Below are positions 7,531 to 14,585 of a stretch of DNA of 64,000 bases, piece after piece. Source of the stretch: Hydrogenophilaceae bacterium (lineage in GTDB: Bacteria > Pseudomonadota > Gammaproteobacteria > Burkholderiales > Thiobacillaceae). Every line of letters starts with the position of its first letter. Within the stretch, counting starts at the first letter, position 1. Position numbers and translations under genes: made by a program. Under the pieces are notes generated by a model that had not been told where the DNA came from, searched no databases, and saw only the letters and a program-made list of their open reading frames with translations. The DNA is taken from NCBI GenBank assembly GCA_024709485.1, contig JANJWO010000065.1, positions 61,670-125,669 of the forward strand, written 5' to 3'.

Positions 7531-9012
7531 TTACACCGCCATGGCGGTGAGTCTGGATTTCTGGAATCCTGCAGCGACGAGTTGCGCCACGGCAGGGGCG
7601 ATAAAGGCTTCGGGGCCGGCCAGGTAGAGGTCGGCCTGGCGCACCCTGGGGAATTCGGCCAGCAGTCTTTCCACCACGCCGGCGACGGCGGCATCCGCCG
7701 AATCGCGGTTGGCCATGGAAACCGGGAGATAGCGGAAGGTCTCCAATGCGTCGCTCCAGGCGCGGCACAGATTGTTCATATAGTGCCCATCCGGCGAGGA
7801 GGCGCCCCAGATCAGCCCCATTTCCTCGTTCGACTCGCGTGCCATGGTGTGCTCGAGCAGGCTTTTGATGGGTGCGAAGCCGCGGTCGAAGGCAATGAAG
7901 ATCAAGCCGCCCTGGGCGTCCTCATCGAGGAGGTAATCCCCCCAGGGGCCGTACACGGTGACACTCTCGCCGGCCTTCATGCCGTTCCACACCCGCTGCC
8001 CGAAGGCGCCGCCCAGTCCGCGCTCGACATGGAACTGCAGGTCGCGATCGTTGCAGGGGCAGCTGGCGATGGGGAATTCCGCCGAGCCGGCGGCGGTATG
8101 ACCCAGCGTGACGCTTTGCCCGGCGAGAAAACGCAGACGATGGCTGCGCGGCGTTTGCAGGTGCAGGAGCATCATGTCGTTGCTCAACTGCGTGACCGCC
8201 TTCACCCGCGCGGTCAGCTGCTGCTTGGGGATGTCGCTCGCCGAGCGGGCTTCCAGCGCTTCCAGCACCACGTCGCTGACGGCGGTGTGGCAGCACATCA
8301 AAGTGTAGCCCTGCTGTTTTTCCGGGTCGGACAGCACGTAGTCGTAGTGCTTGGTCTGCATGACCTGGCCGGAAATGACCCGCGCCTTGCACAGGCCGCA
8401 ATTGCCGCTGCTGCAGCCGTAGTTGAGCGCCAGCCCGGCTTTCAGCGCGGCTTCCAGCAGGGAGTCGTTGCCTTCGACGAAAAAGTCCCGTCCCGAGGGC
8501 TGCAGGGTGACGTGGGCCGACATGACTTTGAGCATAGCATCCATTACCGCAAGGGAATCGGGTTTTTGTTCTTCGCCCAGCACGTGGCGGAGCTCGCGTT
8601 CCAGCCATTGATCCAGCTGTTCGAGGGCGCTTTGCGCGGCGGGCGCAGCCGTCCCGGCGAGCGCCTGGATGCGCGCTTGCAGGCCGACGACGAGGGTGTG
8701 ATAGCGCTGCAGGTGCAGCTTGAGATCGTTGAGCTCCATGCCTTGCTCGAACAGGCGCTCGGCGAGCACTTCCTTGGCGGGAAGCGTGCGATCCATGATG
8801 CGGCGGCGGAAGGCCTCTTCCTTGATCTTGCGGGTCTGCTCGAACAGGCCGCTGTCTTCCAGCTTGAGGTCGGGATAAATCCGCAGCAGCTCTTCGGTCG
8901 AGATGGTGCCGTCGAAGGAGTGCAGCCCGCCGTCCTTGATGCGCTTTTGCAATGCGGCGCGCGAAACGCCGATCAGCTTGGCGGCGCGGGAGAGGGCGAG
9001 CTGCTGGGGCAT
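7531..9012 (-). CDS. HTH - [2Fe-2S] ferredoxin - FAD/NAD(P) reductase fusion
   Basis: A 493-residue cytoplasmic electron-transfer protein with an unusual order. Residues about 1-25 form a helix-turn-helix-like segment (LSRAAKLIGVSRAALQKRI), followed by a helical linker to about 165. Next is a plant-type [2Fe-2S] ferredoxin domain with CSSGNCGLCKARV and a later single Cys (TLMCCHTA). The C-terminal part is a ferredoxin-NADP reductase module, with an FAD-binding barrel (LRFLAGQSVTLGH) and an NAD(P) lobe (GGLIFIAFDRGFAPIKSLLEH). The reductase half matches CDP-6-deoxyglucoseen-reductase/phenol-hydroxylase-type components. The track ORF extends upstream to 9330; ATG 9012, two bases before the dioxygenase stop, gives the natural N-terminus. 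It could supply electrons to a partner oxygenase or sulfur enzyme; whether the HTH binds DNA is unknown. Confidence 0.8.
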   Translation of the reverse strand: MPQQLALSRAAKLIGVSRAALQKRIKDGGLHSFDGTISTEELLRIYPDLKLEDSGLFEQTRKIKEEAFRRRIMDRTLPAKEVLAERLFEQGMELNDLKLHLQRYHTLVVGLQARIQALAGTAAPAAQSALEQLDQWLERELRHVLGEEQKPDSLAVMDAMLKVMSAHVTLQPSGRDFFVEGNDSLLEAALKAGLALNYGCSSGNCGLCKARVISGQVMQTKHYDYVLSDPEKQQGYTLMCCHTAVSDVVLEALEARSASDIPKQQLTARVKAVTQLSNDMMLLHLQTPRSHRLRFLAGQSVTLGHTAAGSAEFPIASCPCNDRDLQFHVERGLGGAFGQRVWNGMKAGESVTVYGPWGDYLLDEDAQGGLIFIAFDRGFAPIKSLLEHTMARESNEEMGLIWGASSPDGHYMNNLCRAWSDALETFRYLPVSMANRDSADAAVAGVVERLLAEFPRVRQADLYLAGPEAFIAPAVAQLVAAGFQKSRLTAMAV

Positions 9013-9013
9013 G

Positions 9014-9949
9014 TCAGGTCTGCCCGATGCGGTCGTAGTAACGCGCCCGGTACATGATGCGCGTGTGCGCGGGCGTGTCGACGAAGCCGGTGCGGTCATG
9101 CAGCACGTTGTTGCACAAAAGCCCCATGCCGGCTTCCAGCCTGTGCTGGAATTTCCAGGGCAGGTCCTGGTCGAGGAATTTTCCGATGGCGGCGACCGCG
9201 GCCTGGGTGGCGGCGTCCTGCTTCCAGGCGATCGAGCGGGTGCGCGCGGTATAGCGCAGGTGCAGCTGGCCGCCGCGCAGGGTGGAGAACACCGGGCCGG
9301 TTTCCTCGGCGCGCGCGACGCCGTTGTCATCCAGGCGCGCGGGGATGGACATAGCGTCTTCCTGCATCAAGGCGCGGATGTGTCCGGGATTCTCGTCGCG
9401 CAGCAAGAGGTAGAGGATCTCGTGGTCGAGCAGCGCATTGGCGCCGCCCTCATGGGCGGGCGCCACGCAATGCAGCATCATGCCGAGGATCTGGCGCTCG
9501 GGGCGGTTGTAATAGCCGTCGGTATGCCAGCGGATGGGGCGGTCGGTGTAGGGGATGAACTCGCCTTTCTTGCCGCCGCTTTCCGACGCCGTCAGCGTGC
9601 TGATGTCGTCCGCGTCCGACATCAGGTTGGCATCGAGATGCTCGAGCCCGAACTGCCGGCCCAGCAGGCGCGGGATGTCCTTGTCCGCGCCCGCATCCGG
9701 GCCGGCGTAGATCGCCATGTTGGCCTTGCGGCAGCGCGCCAGCAGGGCGGCGTGCTCCGCCGCGCTCAGCGCCCTGGGATCGGCGACTTCCACCACCAGG
9801 TCTTCCACCCGCTGCGGATAATCGCGCAGCTTGGCCTCGCGCCAGGCGCGGTAAGCGGCGTCATTGTCCGGATGGAACGGGCTGTTCGGATGGATCAATT
9901 CAACCTCCCGTGGCAAGCCGCGGAGCCTGCCTCGCGCCTGGGCCCGCAT
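9014..9949 (-). CDS. TauD/TfdA family Fe(II)/2-oxoglutarate-dependent dioxygenase
   Basis: A 311-residue member of the taurine/alpha-ketoacid dioxygenase family. The iron-binding facial triad is visible as WHTDGYY (HxD) and the distal His in NNVLHDRTGF, with the 2-oxoglutarate-binding Arg region RIMYRARYYD near the C-terminus. Related enzymes release sulfite from sulfonates or hydroxylate small acids; the substrate here is unknown. The gene sits between an unrecognised protein and the ferredoxin-reductase fusion, in a cluster that also has a sulfurtransferase and a DsrC paralogue, so a sulfur-related substrate is a reasonable inference. No signal peptide, so it acts in the cytoplasm. Confidence 0.85.
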   Translation of the reverse strand: MRAQARGRLRGLPREVELIHPNSPFHPDNDAAYRAWREAKLRDYPQRVEDLVVEVADPRALSAAEHAALLARCRKANMAIYAGPDAGADKDIPRLLGRQFGLEHLDANLMSDADDISTLTASESGGKKGEFIPYTDRPIRWHTDGYYNRPERQILGMMLHCVAPAHEGGANALLDHEILYLLLRDENPGHIRALMQEDAMSIPARLDDNGVARAEETGPVFSTLRGGQLHLRYTARTRSIAWKQDAATQAAVAAIGKFLDQDLPWKFQHRLEAGMGLLCNNVLHDRTGFVDTPAHTRIMYRARYYDRIGQT

Positions 9950-10051
9950 GCCTGCGGAGAGTCGCCTTGATTGCGTGGACGCCTGGCATTTTTCTGCGAA
10001 TCCCGTGTTCTCCGTGGCTGATTGTTTCGGGGCCGCTTGTTTCAGGGCCGT

Positions 10052-10627
10052 TTAAGCTGCGTGCCTCGGGTAGAACGCCTCGACCTGCTTTTTCAGCGGG
10101 GCGATGAAGGCGGGCGCCTCGATTTCGATGATCTGGTCGGCGATCCAAGACTGGTCGCGCGCTTCCATCACTTCGCGGATGCAGTTGGCGAGGTAGCGCT
10201 TGACCACGAAATTGGGGGTTTCCGGATCGAAGTCGAAGCCGGCGTAGTCGGCCCAGCGCTGGTTGAACTTGTTGAGAATGGCTTCGACGTAGGGGTGGCC
10301 GTGGTCGCCGACGACGGTATGGATGTTGTCTTCCAGGATCTCGGCCATTTTCACGCCCAGCGCGCCGATGAGCTCGGCGCGCTCCTCGTCGTCGATGCGC
10401 CCGTGCACCATGCGGTCCACCAGATGCACCATGTAGGCGATGAGTTCGGTCAGCAGGGTGAAGCCGCGCTGCGGCGTGATGATGTCGTATTCGGCTTGGG
10501 ACAGGCTGATCACCGCCTTGTCCGCCAGCTTCCAGATGGTCACGGACAGGGCCGTGGCCTGGTCCTTCGGGCCGTGGCCGTCTTCGCCCTCGCGAAACCA
10601 GGCCGTTTTGACGCGTATGCCGCTCAT
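10052..10627 (-). CDS. Hypothetical protein, 191 aa
   Basis: Unrecognised soluble protein, largely alpha-helical and acidic. Notable segments are VTIWKLADKAVISLSQAEYDIITP, LTELIAYMVHLVDRMVHGRID and an acidic middle ending EDNIHTVVGDHGHPYVEAIL. ATG 10627 is chosen because AGGAGAATGAT lies directly upstream and it starts just after the rhodanese stop at 10629; the track ORF begins too early. Position between the sulfurtransferase and the dioxygenase suggests co-transcription with both. No function is proposed. Confidence 0.65.
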   Translation of the reverse strand: MSGIRVKTAWFREGEDGHGPKDQATALSVTIWKLADKAVISLSQAEYDIITPQRGFTLLTELIAYMVHLVDRMVHGRIDDEERAELIGALGVKMAEILEDNIHTVVGDHGHPYVEAILNKFNQRWADYAGFDFDPETPNFVVKRYLANCIREVMEARDQSWIADQIIEIEAPAFIAPLKKQVEAFYPRHAA

Positions 10628-10628
10628 A

Positions 10629-11480
10629 TCATTCTCCTGTGGCAATCGGGCGGGCGGGATCGGTGATCCACTCGCCCCACGAACCGGGGTAGAGGCGCGA
10701 GCCGGAAAGGCCTGCCGCCTCCATGGCCAGCACATTGAGGCAGGCGGTGACGCCGGAGCCGCACAGGTGGATCACCTCGTGCGGCGCCGCGCCTTTCAGC
10801 AGGGCCTGATACTGTTCACGCAGCGCCTCCGGCGGCAGCATGGTGCCGTCGATGTCGAGGTTTTCCTCGAACGGCCAGTTGAGCGATCCGGGGATGTGTC
10901 CCGGGATCGGGTCGAAGGGCTCGTATTCGCCGGTGAAGCGGCGGTCCGGGCGCGCATCGATCAGGCGGGTCTTGCCGTCGTTCATGGCCTGCACGACTTC
11001 CTCGGCGGAAACCCACTGGCCGCGCTCGGGCAGGCAGGCGCAGGAGGCGCTGCGGATGTCCGTCGGCGCTTCCTTGGCGAGGGGGCGCTTTTCGCGCTGC
11101 CACTTGGGAAAGCCGCCATCCAGCAGGGCGACGTCGGGATGCCCGAGCCAGCGCAGCAGCCACCACATGCGCGCGGCCATGGAGCCGTAGCTGTCGTCGT
11201 AGACGACAACCTGGCGGTTGACGCCGACGCCCCATTTGCAGAGTTTCTCGGTCAGCAGCTTGGGGTCGGGCAGCGGGTGCCGGCCGGTCTTGGCGCCCTT
11301 CGGGCTGGACAGGTCGTTGTCCAGGTGTGCGTAGCGCGCGCCCGGGATGTGGCCTGCGTCATAGGCCCGGCGGCCGCCTTCCGGATCGGTCAGCGTGAAG
11401 CGGCAGTCGAAGATGACCCAGTCGGGATCACCCAAATGCGCGGCCAGTTCCTGCGTGGAAATCAGTGTGGTGTAGCTCAT
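10629..11480 (-). CDS. sseA: Sulfurtransferase, two-domain rhodanese (3-mercaptopyruvate/thiosulfate type)
   Basis: Transfers sulfane sulfur to an acceptor via a cysteine persulfide. The 283-residue protein has two rhodanese domains: an N-terminal inactive one (VIFDCRFTLTDPEGGRRAYDAGHIPGA) and a C-terminal catalytic one (LIDARPDRRFTGEYE...GHIPGSLNWPF) with active-site loop LCGSGVTA. The CGSGVTA form is that of 3-mercaptopyruvate sulfurtransferases rather than CRKGVTA thiosulfate rhodaneses. No signal peptide, so cytoplasmic. Placed after the RspA and Cas6-like genes in the minus-strand cluster, it may feed or accept sulfur for the neighbouring dsr system. Confidence 0.88.
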   Translation of the reverse strand: MSYTTLISTQELAAHLGDPDWVIFDCRFTLTDPEGGRRAYDAGHIPGARYAHLDNDLSSPKGAKTGRHPLPDPKLLTEKLCKWGVGVNRQVVVYDDSYGSMAARMWWLLRWLGHPDVALLDGGFPKWQREKRPLAKEAPTDIRSASCACLPERGQWVSAEEVVQAMNDGKTRLIDARPDRRFTGEYEPFDPIPGHIPGSLNWPFEENLDIDGTMLPPEALREQYQALLKGAAPHEVIHLCGSGVTACLNVLAMEAAGLSGSRLYPGSWGEWITDPARPIATGE

Positions 11481-11564
11481 CTGCTTTTGTCTGCTTCAGA
11501 AAGAAATCGCCCGCCGCCTGGCACCTGGCGGCGGGCGATTTTCCCGGTCTATCGGCCCGGACGA

Positions 11565-11897
11565 TCAGTAGCCGCCCTTGCCGTAGGGCTTGGGCAGGCC
11601 GGCGATGCGCACGGCCTGGCGAGCGGGCTGGTTGGGGAACAGCGTGTACAGCAGGGTTTTCCAGTCCTTGCTGTCGTCTTCCTCCTTCAGGGCGATGAGC
11701 ATGTTGCGGAAATTGGGGGTCTGGCCGTGCTGCTTGTACTGATCGCGCAGCCAGTTGATGACGAACCAGTGCTCGTCGGTCAAGGTGATTTTTTCCCGCT
11801 CCGCCAGAATCGGGCAGATCTCTTCGTCGTATACAGGCTCCAACAGGAAATCCTCATCGCCGGTTTCCAGTTCTTCGCCGTTATACATGACTCCCAT
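11565..11897 (-). CDS. DsrC/TusE-family paralogue lacking the C-terminal cysteines (RspA type)
   Basis: A 110-residue DsrC-fold protein (ITLTDEHWFVINWLRDQYKQHGQTPNFRNML). True DsrC carries two conserved C-terminal Cys and TusE carries one; here the tail reads ARQAVRIAGLPKPYGKGGY, keeping the AGLPKP signature but with both Cys replaced. The canonical DsrC in this window (16894-17226) ends QACKIAGLPKPTGCI for comparison. Such cysteine-less members have been called RspA and are thought to be regulatory or structural rather than sulfur carriers. ATG 11897 follows AGGAG at good spacing; the track start at 11930 is too early. Confidence 0.88.
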   Translation of the reverse strand: MGVMYNGEELETGDEDFLLEPVYDEEICPILAEREKITLTDEHWFVINWLRDQYKQHGQTPNFRNMLIALKEEDDSKDWKTLLYTLFPNQPARQAVRIAGLPKPYGKGGY

Positions 11898-11945
11898 GAT
11901 TGATACTCCTATAAAGTTTGAGTTGAACAAAAAAGCAAATAAAGG

Positions 11946-12545
11946 CTAGACCGCCTCGGCCGCGCCGATGGCGTTGATGGACTTGTGCGGAATGAAGATG
12001 CCGCAGCCCAGTTTGCGATGCAAACCCAGGCCCTGCTGCTGCACACGGATGGCGTGTTCGATGGGCAGGCCGTGCAGCATCAGGCTGTAGCCGGACGCTA
12101 TTTTCTCACCATCGAAGAACATTTGGGGCCTGCCGCAGATGAAACGGGTTTGAATATTCATCGCGTCCAGCTGGCTCAGGATGTCGCGGGTGAAACCCAG
12201 CTCGTCCTGGCTGCCCGTGCACACGAGATGCGCATACAGGGGCGTATGCTGGGTCAGCGCCTTGACCTTGGCCTTGCCCAGGGTGAGGCTATGGCCGGCA
12301 ACCGTGAACGACTGGCCGCTCAACTTTTCCAGGTCGGCGAGCCGGGCTGCCGGGAAGCGGATCACCAGCTTGGCGCGCCGGTTCAGGAGGATCTCGCCCT
12401 TGCCGGTATCGGCCCCCTGAATCGGATGGATGCCCACGTCCGCGTCCGCCATCCAGGGCGCGATCGAAAGCAGGCCCTGGAGCAGCGCCCAGGCGTGGTC
12501 GAGGGGGAGGGTGTGCCCCTTGAGCTCGAATTGGATATCCGACAC
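11946..12545 (-). CDS. Stand-alone Cas6-like RAMP protein (Cmx6-like), no CRISPR array nearby
   Basis: A 199-residue protein whose pattern resembles the CRISPR Cas6/Cmx6 RAMP family (subtype MYXAN): a ferredoxin-like beta-alpha N-terminal half with basic LLNRRAKLVIRFP, a central LTQHTPLYAHLV containing a His, and a C-terminal glycine-rich loop QGLGLHRKLGCGIFIPHK like the G-loop of RAMP endoribonucleases. No cas genes or repeat array are present in the window; its neighbours are a DsrC paralogue and a small unknown gene, all on the minus strand and divergent from dsrA. The RAMP assignment is from motif recognition only; the substrate, if any, is unknown. Confidence 0.65.
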   Translation of the reverse strand: MSDIQFELKGHTLPLDHAWALLQGLLSIAPWMADADVGIHPIQGADTGKGEILLNRRAKLVIRFPAARLADLEKLSGQSFTVAGHSLTLGKAKVKALTQHTPLYAHLVCTGSQDELGFTRDILSQLDAMNIQTRFICGRPQMFFDGEKIASGYSLMLHGLPIEHAIRVQQQGLGLHRKLGCGIFIPHKSINAIGAAEAV

Positions 12546-12595
12546 GGCAGAGATATCGATGTCTTTCGCCTCTGCGTGGTCTTCGTATAGCCAGC

Positions 12596-12844
12596 CTATT
12601 TTGATTCTCCTTCGCTTGCCGCGCCGCCCTCGGCTTCATGGCGCGCCGCCCAGTCCAGCATGGCCTGTCCCCAGATTTTCGCCGTGTGCGGATCGATGTC
12701 GAAAATGGTGAAACGCTTGATTTCACGGATGCGCACCCGCAACGTGACGTAGTCGGCCTGGTGGCTGACGTGCTGGAGCTCGATTTCCTGCCGATACGGG
12801 GTGGCAGTGAATTTCTCCAGGTTTTTGATCTCGATTTCGTCCAT
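12596..12844 (-). CDS. Small hypothetical protein, 82 aa, first gene of the divergent cluster
   Basis: Unrecognised 82-residue protein with alternating beta-strand-like segments (YRQEIELQHVSHQADYVTLRVRIREIKRFTIFDIDP) followed by one helix containing WGQAMLDWAARHEAE and a charged tail. No cysteine, signal peptide or membrane segment. It is the promoter-proximal gene of the minus-strand run and is followed by the Cas6-like gene after 50 bases. The upstream AT-rich stretch around 12910-12955 probably carries the promoter. Confidence 0.65.
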   Translation of the reverse strand: MDEIEIKNLEKFTATPYRQEIELQHVSHQADYVTLRVRIREIKRFTIFDIDPHTAKIWGQAMLDWAARHEAEGGAASEGESK

Positions 12845-13229
12845 TTTCCTTTGAAAGTCAAGGCGTTAAAAAGTTCTGTGCGACTGGCCGGCTTGTTTAT
12901 ATGGGGCCGGGCATGCAAAATTCAATAATATCAAAAATGCTAATATTCCATACTTTTGCAAGTGTGTCATTGGTGTCGCCGGCTGAACAGCGCCCGAGCG
13001 GGGTGAGGGGCGTATAACCCATTTGGGTAGGTGGGATTAACCCATCCTGATGATGGTGCCAAGGCGAAGCCGGGGGGTAGTATGCCACTCACGGTTTTTA
13101 TGGCGCAAACACGATTCCTTATCGTGCTGCAGTCGGGCGTTGATCCCGTCCGATTCCGCAAGTTTGAGGCGGGCCCGGACCGTAAATTCACATGTGAGTT
13201 TTGACTATTTAACTGAATGGAGAGTAAAC
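12845..13229. promoter_or_regulatory. Divergent control region between the accessory cluster and dsrA
   Basis: 385 bases with no gene. It contains an AT-rich block (about 12910-12955) nearest the minus-strand gene, a palindrome ACCCATTTGGGT at 13017-13028, two direct copies of TAACCCAT (13015-13022 and 13038-13045), a hairpin CACGAT-TCCTT-ATCGTG at 13110-13126, the 8-base palindrome CACATGTG near 13191, and the dsrA ribosome site GGAGAG just before ATG 13230. The repeats are candidate operators. I could not settle on convincing -35/-10 hexamers for dsrA. Confidence 0.55.
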
Positions 13230-14522
13230 ATGGCTAAGAAAATGTATGACACGCCCATGCTCGACCAGCTGGAAGGCGGTCCCTGGCCCAGTTTCGTAAC
13301 CGGTTTGAAGCGGCTGGCCAAAGACAAGGACATGATGGTTGACCTGCTGGGTCAATTGGAGGCGTCCTACCGGGACATCAAGGGCTACTGGAAGGGCGGC
13401 ACCGTCGGCGTGTTCGGTTACGGCGGCGGCGTGATTCCGCGCTTCACCGAGCTGAAGGACGAGAACGAAAAGCCCGTCTACCCCGAAGCGGCTGAATTCC
13501 ACACCCTGCGCATCCAGCCGCCCGCTGGTATGCACTACGACACCAAGACCCTGCGCTGGATGTGCGATGTCTGGGAAAAACATGGCTCCGGCCTGATTGC
13601 TTTCCACGGCCAGTCCGGCGACATTATGTTCCAGGGCATCCGGTCCGATGGCGTGCAGGCTGCTTTTGACGAGCTGAACGAAGGCGGCTTCGACATGGGC
13701 GGCGCCGGCCCCGCGCTGCGCACCTCCATGTCCTGCGTGGGTTCCGCCCGCTGCGAAATGTCCTGCTTCGACGAGGCCCGCGCCCTGCGCACCGTCATCA
13801 ACGCCAACATCGATGACATGCACCGCCCGGCCCTGCCCTACAAGTTCAAGTTCAAGTTCTCCGGCTGCCCGAACGACTGCGTGAACTCCATCCAGCGCGG
13901 CGACATGGCCGTCATCGGCACCTGGCGCGACAACATGCGGGTGAACGAAGAGCTGGTGCAAGCCTGGGTTGCCAAGAACGGCAAGGGCGAGCTGGTCAAC
14001 CAGGTTATCAGCATGTGCCCGACCAAGGCGCTGTCGCTGAAGAAGGTCGGCGCCGAGAGCAAGGCCGACGGCGTGGTTGCGGTCAAGGTTGACGCCGAAG
14101 ACTGCATGGAAATCGACAATCACAACTGCGTGCGCTGCATGCACTGCCTGAACGTCATCCCCGGCGGCCTGCTGCCCGGCAACGACAAGGGCGTGACCAT
14201 CCTGGTCGGCGGCAAGCGCACCCTGAAGATCGGCGACCTGATGGGCACCGTGGTGATTCCGTTCATGAAGCTCGAATCCGACGAGGATTTCGAGAAGCTG
14301 AACGATCTGGGCCGCAACGCCATCGACTTCTTTGCGGAAAACGCACTGGAGCACGAGCGTACCGGCGAGATGATCGACCGTATCGGCCTGGTCAACTTCC
14401 TGGAAGGCATCGGTCTGGAGATTGATCCCAACATGATCTCCCATCCGCGCTCGAACCCCTTCATCCGCATGGATGGCTGGGACGAAGAGGCGGCCAAGTG
14501 GGAAGAGCGCAAGAGCGCTTGA
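13230..14522 (+). CDS. dsrA: Reverse dissimilatory sulfite reductase alpha subunit
   Basis: Alpha subunit of the siroheme sulfite reductase that, in sulfur oxidisers, runs towards sulfite and oxidises DsrC-bound sulfur in the cytoplasm. The 430-residue protein has the siroheme/[4Fe-4S] ligand motifs CVGSARCEMSC (Cx5C) and SGCPNDC (Cx3C), and a ferredoxin-like insert (NCVRCMHCLNV). The track ORF starts at 13050; the true start is ATG 13230 (MAKKMYDTPMLDQLEGGPWPSF), preceded by GGAGAG. First gene of the dsr locus. Oxidative polarity is inferred from co-located dsrEFH, dsrL and two-Cys dsrC. Confidence 0.97.
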   Translation: MAKKMYDTPMLDQLEGGPWPSFVTGLKRLAKDKDMMVDLLGQLEASYRDIKGYWKGGTVGVFGYGGGVIPRFTELKDENEKPVYPEAAEFHTLRIQPPAGMHYDTKTLRWMCDVWEKHGSGLIAFHGQSGDIMFQGIRSDGVQAAFDELNEGGFDMGGAGPALRTSMSCVGSARCEMSCFDEARALRTVINANIDDMHRPALPYKFKFKFSGCPNDCVNSIQRGDMAVIGTWRDNMRVNEELVQAWVAKNGKGELVNQVISMCPTKALSLKKVGAESKADGVVAVKVDAEDCMEIDNHNCVRCMHCLNVIPGGLLPGNDKGVTILVGGKRTLKIGDLMGTVVIPFMKLESDEDFEKLNDLGRNAIDFFAENALEHERTGEMIDRIGLVNFLEGIGLEIDPNMISHPRSNPFIRMDGWDEEAAKWEERKSA

Positions 14523-14535
14523 TCGCTGTCCTACG

Positions 14536-14557
14536 CCGCGCGGGCAAGCCCGCGCGG
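14536..14557 (+). terminator. Intercistronic stem-loop between dsrA and dsrB
   Basis: A perfect GC-rich hairpin, CCGCGCGGG-CAAG-CCCGCGCGG, 14 bases after the dsrA stop and about 30 before dsrB. No U-run follows, so full termination is unlikely; it more probably shields the dsrA 3' end or marks a processing point. Confidence 0.6.
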
Positions 14558-14585
14558 CTGTGTTTACATACTGGAGGTTATTAAC

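Noticed and set aside
10800-11500. Extra plus-strand ORFs opposite the sulfurtransferase
   Set aside because: Shadows of the rhodanese gene.
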